Assembly: GCA_019420135.1 (NCBI GenBank)
Contig: JAHZHS010000085.1
Coordinates: 1-8,901 of the forward strand
Length of the DNA stretch: 8,901 nucleotides
DNA from: Oscillospiraceae bacterium
Lineage (GTDB): Bacteria; Bacillota; Clostridia; Oscillospirales; Ruminococcaceae
Direction: 5' to 3'
Made by a program: the position numbers and the translations under genes. Below, one piece after another: positions 1 through 7,399 of this stretch (position 1 is the first letter of the stretch; each line of letters opens with the position of its first letter). Under the pieces are notes generated by a model. That model did no database searches. It was given only the letters and a program-made list of their open reading frames with translations, and was not told the origin of the DNA.

Positions 1-655
1 GCTTGACGATGGTGGCGTAGGCTAGCACCGAGCCGCCGGTGCCGTGGAGGGTGTACCAGGTGGAGGCGGCCGCGGTGACGGAGGAGGTATCGTTGATGGC
101 GGTGCCGGCAAAGAGGCCGAAGCCCTCGTTGGTCATACCCATCATGCCGCCCAGGGTGGGGAAGAAGAGGGCAGCCAGAATGTTGAAGAGGAAGATGACC
201 GAGATGGACTGGGCGATCTCCTCGTCATCGGCGCCGATGACGGGGGCGGTGGCGGCGATGGCCGAGCCGCCGCAGATGGAGGAGCCCACCCCCACCAGCA
301 CCGAAATGTTGTTGGGCATGTTCAGCCGCTTGCGCAGCAGGAAGGCGATGACCAGGGACATGGTGATGGTGGTGCAGATGATGGGCAGGGACAAAAGGCC
401 CACCTGGGCGATCTGAGAGAGGTTGAGGCCGAAGCCCAGCAGGATGACGGCGTACTGTAAAATCTTTTTGGAGGTGAAGGCGATGCCGGGGCGCAGGACG
501 GTCATGTCCCGCAAAAACAGGGCGACGATCATGCCGGCCAGGATGGCAAAGACAGGGCCGCCCACCACCGGGAACCGATGGCCCAGCAGCCAGCTGGGAA
601 CAGCCAGCACCAGGCAGAGCAGCAGACCGGGGAGGGTTTTCTTGACAGATTCCAT
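1..655 (-). CDS. yeiH: YeiH-family (UPF0324) membrane protein, putative exporter, C-terminus outside window
   Basis: Reading the minus strand from the ATG at 655 gives 218 codons with no stop before the window edge; family members are about 330-350 residues, so the C-terminal third is missing. The protein is strongly hydrophobic, with repeated membrane segments (about residues 10-25, 34-49, 68-86, 90-107, 150-168). Two family signatures are visible: a glycine/serine-rich stretch at 122-141 containing SSICGGSAIAATAPVIG, and GTAINDTSSVTAA at 184-196. UPF0324/YeiH proteins are inner-membrane proteins often annotated as putative sulfate exporters; the substrate is not well established, and sulfur oxyanions are the usual guess. 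The gene is divergent from a LysR-type regulator, the classic yeiH-yeiE arrangement, which supports the call. The ATG at 655 is preceded by a weak GGGAAAGTGAG ribosome site; a GTG four codons upstream is a less likely start. Confidence 0.9.
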   Translation of the reverse strand, partial: MESVKKTLPGLLLCLVLAVPSWLLGHRFPVVGGPVFAILAGMIVALFLRDMTVLRPGIAFTSKKILQYAVILLGFGLNLSQIAQVGLLSLPIICTTITMSLVIAFLLRKRLNMPNNISVLVGVGSSICGGSAIAATAPVIGADDEEIAQSISVIFLFNILAALFFPTLGGMMGMTNEGFGLFAGTAINDTSSVTAAASTWYTLHGTGGSVLAYATIVK

Positions 656-705
656 ACGATAACTCACTTTCCCACAAATTTTGGCAATTTATTTTTGCGG
701 TCTTG

Positions 706-734
706 ATTATACGCGCCTCAAACGATAAAATAAA
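706..734 (-). promoter_or_regulatory. Promoter of the yeiH-like gene
   Basis: On the minus strand a perfect TATAAT (-10, plus positions 706-711) lies about 50 bases upstream of the ATG. Seventeen bases further upstream is only a poor -35 (TTTATT, 729-734). A strong -10 with a weak -35, next to a LysR-type dyad at 742-760, fits an activator-dependent promoter. Activation by the neighbouring LysR protein is inferred. Confidence 0.55.
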
Positions 735-741
735 ATGAAGA

Positions 742-760
742 ATTGTAATGCAACTATAAT
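742..760. promoter_or_regulatory. Putative LysR-type operator overlapping the regulator's own -10 box
   Basis: The dyad ATTGTA-N7-TATAAT has five of six half-site positions complementary and contains a T-N11-A core (T744, A756), the usual LysR-type box. Its right arm, TATAAT at 755-760, is also the best -10 for the plus-strand LysR gene, about 7 bases before its Shine-Dalgarno; no convincing -35 is seen. Binding here would fit autorepression, and the centre lies roughly 50 bp upstream of the inferred yeiH start, suited to activation. The region is AT-rich, so a chance match is possible. Confidence 0.5.
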
Positions 761-782
761 TTTGAATAATAGGTGATGCCCC

Positions 783-1643
783 ATGCTGGACCCCCGCTGG
801 AATACCTTTCTTGTCCTGTGCGAGACCATGAACTATACCCGCGCTGCCCAGCGCCTCTGCCTGACCCAGCCCGCCGTGACCCACCATATCCACTACCTGG
901 AACAGCACTACGGCAAAAAGCTCTTTGTCTACCAGGGCAAGGTGCTGCGCCTGACCGACGCGGGCCTGCGCCTGCGGGAGCTGACCCGCTCCATGGCTTA
1001 CAACAGCGCCAGGATCGACGAGGCCATGACCGCAGATGCCCCCCTCTCCCTGCGGGTGGGGGCGTCGAAGACCATTGGGGAGTATGTCATCGCCCCCAAG
1101 GTGGAGCGGTTTCTCCGCACCCACCCGGAAGCCCGGTTTTCCCTGCTGGTGGACAATACCCAGGTGCTTTTGCAGCTGCTGGAGGAGGGCACCCTGGACT
1201 TTGTGCTGGTGGAAGGCTTTTTCGACCGCAGCCGCTACGATACCAGACTTTATCGCAGGGAGGCCTTTTTCGGGGTCTGCCCGGCGGGACACCGGCTGGC
1301 GGGGCGGGCGGTGCCCCTGGAGGAACTGGCCGGGGAACGGCTGCTGTTGCGGGAGCCGGGTTCCGGCACCCGGGCCATCTTTGAGGATGCCCTCCGCCGC
1401 CAGAACCGGACGCTGGACAGTTTTCCCGGGGTGGTGACCCTCAGCGATTTCGCGGCCATCAAGTCGCTGGTGGCCGACGGGCTGGGCATCTCCTTCCTCT
1501 ATGCCCCGGTGGTGGAGAAGGAGCTGGCGGAGGGCACCCTGGCCTCCTTCACCCTGGCCGACGCTCCCATGGAGGGGGCCTTCTACTTTGCCTGCCTGAA
1601 GGACAACCTCTTTGCCCGCAGCTGGGCCGACTGGCTGGAATAA
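783..1643 (+). CDS. LysR-family transcriptional regulator, YeiE/CysL-like
   Basis: A 286-residue protein of typical LysR length. Residues 1-60 form the winged helix-turn-helix, with the recognition region at about 17-37 (MNYTRAAQRLCLTQPAVTHHI) followed by the wing LRLTDAG. Residues 87-286 are a periplasmic-binding-protein-like effector domain. It carries REPGSGTR at 190-197 and the AIKSLVADGLGISFL stretch at 225-239, both common in the CysL/YeiE group of sulfur-related regulators. The start is an ATG at 783 with AGGTGA at 771-776. The divergent neighbour is a YeiH-family transporter, the expected target. The gene ends at a bidirectional terminator. In related systems the inducer is a sulfur compound such as sulfite; for this protein the inducer is inferred only from the neighbour and motif. 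Confidence 0.92.
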   Translation: MLDPRWNTFLVLCETMNYTRAAQRLCLTQPAVTHHIHYLEQHYGKKLFVYQGKVLRLTDAGLRLRELTRSMAYNSARIDEAMTADAPLSLRVGASKTIGEYVIAPKVERFLRTHPEARFSLLVDNTQVLLQLLEEGTLDFVLVEGFFDRSRYDTRLYRREAFFGVCPAGHRLAGRAVPLEELAGERLLLREPGSGTRAIFEDALRRQNRTLDSFPGVVTLSDFAAIKSLVADGLGISFLYAPVVEKELAEGTLASFTLADAPMEGAFYFACLKDNLFARSWADWLE

Positions 1644-1657
1644 AGCCCCACACAGAA

Positions 1658-1700
1658 AAAGCCTCCCCCATCCCGGGACATCCGGGGCGGGGGAGGCTTT
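1658..1700. terminator. Bidirectional intrinsic terminator between convergent LysR and GH3 genes
   Basis: A perfect 12-bp inverted repeat, AAAGCCTCCCCC (1658-1669) and GGGGGAGGCTTT (1689-1700), encloses a second 5-bp stem, CCCGG (1672-1676) with CCGGG (1682-1686). The A-rich left flank and T-containing right arm let it work for both the plus-strand LysR gene, whose stop is 15 bases before it, and the minus-strand GH3 gene, whose stop is 44 bases away on the other side. Confidence 0.9.
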
Positions 1701-1743
1701 CTGCTCAGGCGGAGCGGGACCGCCTTACGCCAAAGGAGAAGGA

Positions 1744-4700
1744 TCAGAGGGTTTTTGTCGTGCGGTAACGCTCAGGATGGAGCTTTTCATCCCGGACCCG
1801 CAGCACGCTGAGCAGGATGACAGCGGCGAAGAGCAGGCCGGTGATGACGATGGCCACGGCGCAGCCCATCTCCCAGGGGGCCAGGGAGTAGGTGATGGTG
1901 GAGCCGGGGGCCATGCCGTTCATGGCGTTGGAGTTGGCCACCATGTAGCACATTTCATGGGTGGCCTTCTGCAGGTACTTGACGGTGGTGGCGCTGGGAT
2001 CGGTCTGGTCGACGAAATCCTTGCGGTTGGACTGCAGGCAGGCGGTGCCGCCGTTGCGGATCATCTGATCGGGGTACATGAAGTCGTGGAGGGCATAGTC
2101 GGTGAGGGCGGTGCCGTCAAAGCCCCATTCGTCCCGCAGAACGGTCTGGAGCAGGGCATGGTTGCCGCCCGACCAGGTGTTGCCCACGCAGCAGAAGGCG
2201 GTCATGACGCCGGTGGCGCAGCGGAAGTTTTCCGCCACCTGCTCGTTGCCCTCGCTGTCCAGATACTTGAGGTCGACGGTGGCCTCCTTGATGGCAATCT
2301 CAAAGGCTTTCAGGTAGATCTCCCGCACCGTCTGCTCGTTGGCCCAGGTCATGAGCATCCATTCGGGGTTCTTGTAGCGGTCCAGGCTCTCGTCCATATG
2401 CATGCCGCAGCACCAGGACCGGCAGAAAGCTTCCTGCTCATTCATGGCAAAGTGCTTGATGTAGGTAAAGACGCCGTACTGGGCAGCACCGGAGATTTCC
2501 CGGGCAGCCAGCTTGCCCGCCAGGAAGGGATCCTCCGAGAAGTACTCGAAGTTGCGGCCGCCGAAAGCGGTACGGTGGGTGTTCAGGCCGGGGGCGTACC
2601 AGCCGGACATGCCGTTGACCGAACCCTCGGCGCCCACGTTCTGGCCGATCTCCTCCAGCAGGTCCTCGTTCCAGGTGCAGGCCAGCAGCGCTTCACAGGG
2701 GAAAGCGGTCATGTAATAGGTGTCGATCTTTTCGTTTTCCTCGCCCAGGGCCTGGTGGCGGAAGGCCTGGGGGCCGTCGTTGTCCAGGGTGGTGGGCTTG
2801 CCGTAGTGGGTGAAGGCCTCGGTCTGGAAGCCTGCCTTGCCCAGCAGCAGGGCCATCTCCTCCGGCTTCCACTGCTGGATGTAGGTCTCCCACAGGGGAT
2901 CGTCAAAGCTCAGGCCCCGCAGGTCGATGAGCTGAAGCCCTTCGTACTGGCCGGTGACGGGCATCTCCACATCCTCGTCGTGGAGGGAGGTGGCTTCCTT
3001 GGTGCTGTAATTGTTGTCGTCCAGAATGTCCTTGAGTTCCTGGGGCATGACGGTGTCCTCCGCCTGGGGGGCGGTGGGCCAGGAGGCCGCGAACCCGGCG
3101 GCACGGTTCATGGTGGCGTCGCCGTTGGTGACTTTCAGGTTGTTGCCGGTCATTTCCCGGGTGAAGGCATTGGTGGCGGTGGTCTCGTCGCTGGAGCGCT
3201 TGCCGTCGTGCTCGTCGTTGTAGATCTTGGTCTCGCTGATGGCGTTGGCCGCCGCAAAGGTCACGGCGTTGGCGCCGGCGGTCAGGCTGGCGGAGTCCGC
3301 CGGGGTGGCGTAGGCCCAGGAATGGGAGCCGTAGACGGTGCCGCCCACGGTGCCCAGGTAGAAGGTGTAGTCCCCGGCGTCCAGCACATAGCACTGGTTG
3401 ACCGTGTCGTCGTAGGAGGCCAGATCCTCGGCCTCCACCCGGATGGTCATGGTCTGGTCGGCGCCGGGCTCCAGGATATCGGTCTTGTCAAAGCCGCAGA
3501 GGACGACCTTGGACTTCTCGATGCCGCCAGGGGTGTAGGGGGTCTCCACATAGAGCTCCACCACATCCTTGCCCGCCACGCTGCCGGTGTTGGTGACCTT
3601 GACCTCAAAGGTAAAGACGCCGTCGGAGTAGCTTGCGCCGGTCAGCTCCTGGGTGAAGGTGGTGTAGGACAGGCCGTAGCCGAAGGGATAGATGACGCCG
3701 TTTTCCCGGTTGTAGTAGGGGTCGGTGACGCCCTCGGGCAGCTGGGCGGAGGTGAAGAAGCCGTCGGCGGCCGCCGTCTCGTAGAAGCGGTAGCCCACGT
3801 AGATGCCCTCCTCGTAGCCCACGAACAGGATGGGACGCTGGGAGGTGCTGCCGTCGGCATCGGTGTAGTCGATCATGGTGTCGTACTGGTTGGGGAAGGC
3901 AGCGTCGGCGTCATAGTAGACATTGCTGCTGAAGTTCTCCATGGCGGGGCTGGCCAGCAGGTCGGCGGCGTAGGTGTCCGCCAGACGGCCGGAGGGGTTC
4001 ACCGTGCCGTTGAGCACGTCGCCGATGGCGTAGAAGCCCTGCTTGCCGGGGCCGCCCACAAAGAGGATGGCATCCACCTTGTCGTCGTCCTGCAGCTCGC
4101 CCAGCTCCATGGTGTTGTTGGCGTTGATGATGACGATGACCTTGCCGTCGTCGCCCCGCAGCTCCTCAGCCTTGGCCAGGACGGCCTCCTCCTCGTCGGT
4201 GAGTTCCAGATAGTGCTTGTCGGGGTTGACGCCGTAGGTGTTGACGCTGCCGCCCTCCTTGGTCATGACGGTGGGGCAGTCGTGGTACTCGCCGCCGCCA
4301 CGGCCGATCCAGACGATCTGGACGTTGTTGGCCGCGGCATCGGACTGGTCGCAGGCCTCGGCCACCAGCTGGCCGTTGAGCTCGGGCACGTCCCAGGCCG
4401 CCTGATAGGCCTTGCTCACCGAGGGCCGGGCGGGAGCCGTGTTGGTGTCCTCGTCGGTGTAGTAGCCGTTGGCCTTGGTGACCATCCACTCGGTGTAGTG
4501 CGCATTGGACCAGTCGAGGTAGTAGGTTTCCAGCGCCTCATTGATCTGGATGCCCGCGGCGGCCAGCGCCTCCTTGGGGGAGACCAGACCGTCGGAACCC
4601 ACGGCGCCGGAGCCCGAACCGCCGGTGCTGGGATAGTAGAAGGACCAGCCCAGGGCATTGACGGTGATGGTGTTATTCTCGGACAAGGGCTGGCCGTTGT

Positions 4701-5025
4701 TCGTCAGGGGCAGGGCGTTGTTCTGGTTTTTCAGAAGGACAATGCCCTCGCCCTCGGCCCGGCGGGCCAGCTCCCCGCCCTCGGCGGCCTTCTCCTCGGG
4801 GGTCATGCCCTCGGCGTTCAGGCCGTAGTAGTCGGTATTCCAGTTTTCGGTGCCGTCCGCCGCCTGGATGGAGACGCTTGCCTCCCCAAAGACGGCGTCC
4901 ATGACCGTGCTCCAGTACTCCATCACGCAGGTGATCACGATGGAGCTGACCAGCAGCACCGCGGTGATGGGAATGAAGATTGCCATGAATCTGCGGCTGC
5001 TCATGCGTTTCTTTCCGTCCGCCAT
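1744..5025 (-). CDS. Membrane-anchored GH3 beta-glucosidase with inverted domain order
   Basis: A glycoside hydrolase family 3 enzyme, probably a beta-glucosidase acting outside the cell. Residues here count from an upstream ATG at 5046 (1100 aa); I prefer the ATG at 5025 (residue 8, 1093 aa), which has AGGAG sites just upstream. Order: membrane segment about 20-42; GH3 alpha/beta sandwich domain with EGIVLLKN (100-107) and GGGEYHD (250-256); PFGYGLSYTTF at 454-464; fibronectin-III-like domain about 475-570; linker about 580-700; then the TIM-barrel domain with NDGP (756-759), NTHR (822-825), GRNFEYFSEDP (830-840), KHF (864-866) and the nucleophile motif LTDY (Asp983). A second membrane segment lies at about 1059-1083 with a basic tail. 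The barrel usually comes first in GH3; the reversed order is known from Ruminococcus albus and Butyrivibrio enzymes. Catalytic motifs look intact. Exact substrate cannot be read from sequence. Confidence 0.93.
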   Translation of the reverse strand: MADGKKRMSSRRFMAIFIPITAVLLVSSIVITCVMEYWSTVMDAVFGEASVSIQAADGTENWNTDYYGLNAEGMTPEEKAAEGGELARRAEGEGIVLLKNQNNALPLTNNGQPLSENNTITVNALGWSFYYPSTGGSGSGAVGSDGLVSPKEALAAAGIQINEALETYYLDWSNAHYTEWMVTKANGYYTDEDTNTAPARPSVSKAYQAAWDVPELNGQLVAEACDQSDAAANNVQIVWIGRGGGEYHDCPTVMTKEGGSVNTYGVNPDKHYLELTDEEEAVLAKAEELRGDDGKVIVIINANNTMELGELQDDDKVDAILFVGGPGKQGFYAIGDVLNGTVNPSGRLADTYAADLLASPAMENFSSNVYYDADAAFPNQYDTMIDYTDADGSTSQRPILFVGYEEGIYVGYRFYETAAADGFFTSAQLPEGVTDPYYNRENGVIYPFGYGLSYTTFTQELTGASYSDGVFTFEVKVTNTGSVAGKDVVELYVETPYTPGGIEKSKVVLCGFDKTDILEPGADQTMTIRVEAEDLASYDDTVNQCYVLDAGDYTFYLGTVGGTVYGSHSWAYATPADSASLTAGANAVTFAAANAISETKIYNDEHDGKRSSDETTATNAFTREMTGNNLKVTNGDATMNRAAGFAASWPTAPQAEDTVMPQELKDILDDNNYSTKEATSLHDEDVEMPVTGQYEGLQLIDLRGLSFDDPLWETYIQQWKPEEMALLLGKAGFQTEAFTHYGKPTTLDNDGPQAFRHQALGEENEKIDTYYMTAFPCEALLACTWNEDLLEEIGQNVGAEGSVNGMSGWYAPGLNTHRTAFGGRNFEYFSEDPFLAGKLAAREISGAAQYGVFTYIKHFAMNEQEAFCRSWCCGMHMDESLDRYKNPEWMLMTWANEQTVREIYLKAFEIAIKEATVDLKYLDSEGNEQVAENFRCATGVMTAFCCVGNTWSGGNHALLQTVLRDEWGFDGTALTDYALHDFMYPDQMIRNGGTACLQSNRKDFVDQTDPSATTVKYLQKATHEMCYMVANSNAMNGMAPGSTITYSLAPWEMGCAVAIVITGLLFAAVILLSVLRVRDEKLHPERYRTTKTL

Positions 5026-5028
5026 ATT

Positions 5029-5042
5029 CTCCTGTCTCCTTA
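5029..5042 (-). promoter_or_regulatory. Ribosome binding sites that favour the GH3 start at 5025
   Basis: Two Shine-Dalgarno-like motifs precede the ATG at 5025 on the minus strand: TAAGGAG (plus 5036-5042, 10 bases away) and AGGAG (5029-5033, 3 bases away). The alternative ATG at 5046 has only a GGGGGAAG more than 10 bases upstream and would place both good motifs inside the coding sequence. Confidence 0.55.
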
Positions 5043-5196
5043 CCATTTGTAGTGCCGCTTCCCCCTCAGGGCGGGGAAAGACGGGACGTTGCCGGGGACT
5101 CCGCGGCTGTCCCCTTTCGCTGACCTTACTCTACCATACCGCACAAAAGAATAAAACATCTGCTTCTTTTCTTGTCGGTTTCGCTACTTCTTTTGC

Positions 5197-5228
5197 AAAA
5201 AAATCCCCCGGCGGTGGATACGCCGGGG
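5197..5228 (-). terminator. Intrinsic terminator of the two-component operon
   Basis: Read on the minus strand: CCCCGGCG, a 7-base loop, CGCCGGGG, then one G-A step and seven Ts (stem plus 5206-5213 with 5221-5228; T-run 5203-5197). It starts 14 bases after the kinase stop codon. It isolates the kinase operon from the downstream GH3 gene, which must therefore have its own promoter in 5047-5196; I could not identify a convincing -35/-10 pair there. Confidence 0.92.
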
Positions 5229-5241
5229 CGGAAAGGCAGGG

Positions 5242-6630
5242 TCACGGGGCGGGGGCCTCCGCAGCGGGCTGAGGAGCCGACGGGGCGGACACCGTCCGGG
5301 CAGGCAGGATGACGTCCAGGCAGAAAAGGTGGTCTTTGGCGTGTACCGACAGTTCCCCGCCGTACTTTTCGGCGGTCATGCGGATGCTGGGCAGCCCGAA
5401 GCCGTGGTAGCTCCTGTCGGCCTTGGTGGTGGGGGGCAGGCCCTCCCCGGCGGTGCGGTCGGGACCCTCGTAGTAGTTTTCCAGATGGATGGCCACCAGA
5501 TCCCCCGTCCGCTTGACCGACAGGTGAACAAAGCGCTTGTCCGGCTCCTCCAGTGTCTGGAGGTACTCCATGGCGTTTTCCAACGCGCTGCCGAAGAGGG
5601 TGTAGATGTCGGCGGCCGCCATGCCGTTGAGCTGGGCGCCGTCGGCTATGTAGCTGAAGGTGATCTGCCGCGACTGGCAGAGCATGCTCTTTTCGGTGAG
5701 GACCAGGTCCAAAGATTCGTTGCCGGTGCGGACGATGGTGTCGTACCGGTTGACGGCCTCCTCCATGCCCTTGAGGGACTGCTCGTCCACCACCTTGCGC
5801 AGCAGGTGCAGCTGGTGCTTGAGGTCGTGGTGCTTGATGTTGAGCAGCTCCATGCTCTTTTTGCGGATGCGGTACTGTTCCTCCTTCTGGGCCAGCATCT
5901 GCTGTAACAGAACGTTATCCTGTTCCAGCTGCCGGCGGGAGAGGACGCCGAACTGCAAAAACAAGGCCAGCACCCCGCACAGCAGGTTGTAGAAGTTTTC
6001 CAGCAATACCGAGGTGGTGTCGGCGGCGGTGTTCATGACGGTGACCATGTGCAGCACAATGTCCACCGCAATGACCAGCCCCGAGAAGGCGATGAGGGGT
6101 TTGCGGCCCAGGCTCAGGTCCTCGTTGCGGTTCATCCGCTCGTTGAGGAAGTAGCCCAGATACCAGTAGACCAAGAGATAACAGTCAAAGTAGGCCAGCA
6201 TGGCCAGGGGATTGAGACTGCCCTGGGCGGCGTCGTTGGCATAGGGGTTGAGCACCGCCCCCAGCCGGGCCAGCAGGCCGTCCAGGTTGAGGGAGGTAGT
6301 GACCATGGTGTAGGCCACAAAGGCGATGTGCTGGACCGAGTACCCCGCCACGGCACAGAACAGGATGTTCCACCAGCTCTCGTCAAAGCAGAATTTGAGC
6401 CCCGGCAGGGTGACGAAAAAGATGGCAAAGAAGATGACCGAATTGTAGGCGACGGTATAGTCTTGCAAAGGAAAGAGCACCGCCACCGCCAGCCCCACGG
6501 CCAAAGCCAGGAGCAGCCGGGGGACAAAAAGGGAACGGCGGCGGAGTTTCAGGCAGAAAATGCCCTCCGCCGCTGCCAGCTCAAAGAAAAAGAGGATCTT
6601 GTACCAGTACAGCTGAGTTTCCTGCAGCAT
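5242..6630 (-). CDS. AgrC-like sensor histidine kinase with GHKL ATPase domain
   Basis: A 462-residue membrane kinase. About six or seven hydrophobic segments fill residues 7-230 (roughly 7-27, 38-56, 62-81, 86-108, 140-163, 178-198, 207-230). A charged coiled-coil-like stretch follows (231-262), then the phosphoacceptor region IKHHDLKHQLHLL, with His268 (the His before Asp) the likely phosphorylated residue. The GHKL ATP-binding domain shows the N box around Asn352 (GSALENAMEY) and a G box GFGLPSIRMTAEKYGG at 410-425. This is the HPK10/AgrC type, which often senses peptides, though no agrB or agrD gene is visible nearby. The last 17 residues are a Pro/Ala-rich tail beyond the ATPase fold. 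I chose the ATG at 6630, one base after the regulator's stop; the frame is open further upstream but overlaps the regulator gene. The pair is a translationally close two-gene operon. Confidence 0.93.
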   Translation of the reverse strand: MLQETQLYWYKILFFFELAAAEGIFCLKLRRRSLFVPRLLLALAVGLAVAVLFPLQDYTVAYNSVIFFAIFFVTLPGLKFCFDESWWNILFCAVAGYSVQHIAFVAYTMVTTSLNLDGLLARLGAVLNPYANDAAQGSLNPLAMLAYFDCYLLVYWYLGYFLNERMNRNEDLSLGRKPLIAFSGLVIAVDIVLHMVTVMNTAADTTSVLLENFYNLLCGVLALFLQFGVLSRRQLEQDNVLLQQMLAQKEEQYRIRKKSMELLNIKHHDLKHQLHLLRKVVDEQSLKGMEEAVNRYDTIVRTGNESLDLVLTEKSMLCQSRQITFSYIADGAQLNGMAAADIYTLFGSALENAMEYLQTLEEPDKRFVHLSVKRTGDLVAIHLENYYEGPDRTAGEGLPPTTKADRSYHGFGLPSIRMTAEKYGGELSVHAKDHLFCLDVILPARTVSAPSAPQPAAEAPAP

Positions 6631-6631
6631 C

Positions 6632-7336
6632 TCACTTGCCCCCGAAGTATTCCGACATCTGCTGTAAAAAGGCCTTGCGCCGGGTGCGGCTGATGAGCAG
6701 CCGGTCCTCCCCCACCAGCACATCGCTGCCCTCCATGGAGCGGACGTAGCGCAGGTTGACCAGATAGCAGTTGTTGCAGCGGGCGAAGTTCTGCCCGGCC
6801 AGCTGTTCCTCCAGCTTTTTCAGGCTGCCGGTGGAGTCAAAGACGCCGTCCTCGGTGTGGAAGATGGTGTGGTGGTTGAGCATCTCGATGTAGTGCACCC
6901 GGGCGGAGTCCAGATAGTAGGTGCCGTCCTTGCTGTGCAGGACCAGCCGGACGCCGGTCTCGGCCCGGAGGCGGTTGCGGGCCTTGGTCAGGGCGGCGGC
7001 CAGCCGGTAGTAGCTCACCGGCTTGAGGATGAAATCCATGGCGTCCACCTCGTATCCCTCAATGGCAAACTGGGCCATGTTGGTGATGAAGATGAGGACG
7101 ATGCGCTGGTTCTGCTCCCGCAGACGGCGGGCCAGGGCCATGCCGTCGATGCCGGGCATCTGGATGTCCATGAGCACCAGGTCGAACCCTGCCGGGTCCC
7201 GGGCCAGAAAATCCTCCGCCGTCCCGAACTGCTCCACCGTGAAGGCGGCGTCGTTTTCCTCCTCGTAGCGGCGGATGAGCGCCTCCATCTGACTGCGCTG
7301 TTCCTGTTCGTCGTCCACCAGTGCCATGTGCAGCAT
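6632..7336 (-). CDS. LytTR-family response regulator
   Basis: A 234-residue AgrA/LytR-type regulator. Residues 1-120 are a receiver domain: acidic pair Asp8-Asp9, phosphoacceptor Asp57 in LMDIQMPGIDG, Thr84 in FITN, and Lys105 in LKPV. Residues about 128-232 are a LytTR DNA-binding domain, with the usual features DGTYYLDSARVHYIE (137-151), FDSTGSLKKLEEQL (166-179), FARCNNCYLVNLRYV (184-198) and a basic end ISRTRRKAF (215-223). It is phosphorylated by the kinase encoded one base downstream and should bind direct-repeat DNA sites as a dimer. The start is the ATG at 7336, with AAGGAGG at plus 7347-7353 ten bases upstream; an ATG three codons later would be too far from it. Likely targets are its own promoter and the divergent operon at 7642, which is an inference from position. 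Confidence 0.94.
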   Translation of the reverse strand: MLHMALVDDEQEQRSQMEALIRRYEEENDAAFTVEQFGTAEDFLARDPAGFDLVLMDIQMPGIDGMALARRLREQNQRIVLIFITNMAQFAIEGYEVDAMDFILKPVSYYRLAAALTKARNRLRAETGVRLVLHSKDGTYYLDSARVHYIEMLNHHTIFHTEDGVFDSTGSLKKLEEQLAGQNFARCNNCYLVNLRYVRSMEGSDVLVGEDRLLISRTRRKAFLQQMSEYFGGK

Positions 7337-7379
7337 ACCGCATCCGCCTCCTTTGGCTCTGCCCGGAAAGAATCTCTTG

Positions 7380-7399
7380 CTTTACTGTACTTTATTGTA
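7380..7399. repeat. Tandem 10-bp direct repeat at the regulator promoter
   Basis: Two adjacent copies, CTTTACTGTA (7380-7389) and CTTTATTGTA (7390-7399), differ at one base. They cover the -10 box and the likely transcription start of the response regulator gene, one helical turn apart, so a protein bound here would block that promoter. Confidence 0.6.

Noticed and set aside
225..1292. A 355-codon minus-strand open frame spanning the yeiH/LysR intergenic region.
   Set aside because: It crosses two promoters and overlaps the LysR gene antisense and yeiH in another frame; no recognisable domain.
1612..5052. A 1146-codon open frame on the plus strand across the whole GH3 gene.
   Set aside because: It is antisense to a gene with intact GH3 motifs. 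Its translation is low-complexity Gly/Val/Ala/His/Gln-rich without family motifs, the usual shadow of a GC-rich gene whose third positions are G or C.
6631..6723. Upstream extension of the kinase by 31 codons.
   Set aside because: The extra residues (Arg/Gly/Ser-rich) overlap the regulator's 3' end and do not look like a kinase N-terminus; the ATG at 6630 directly after the regulator stop begins with the first membrane segment.
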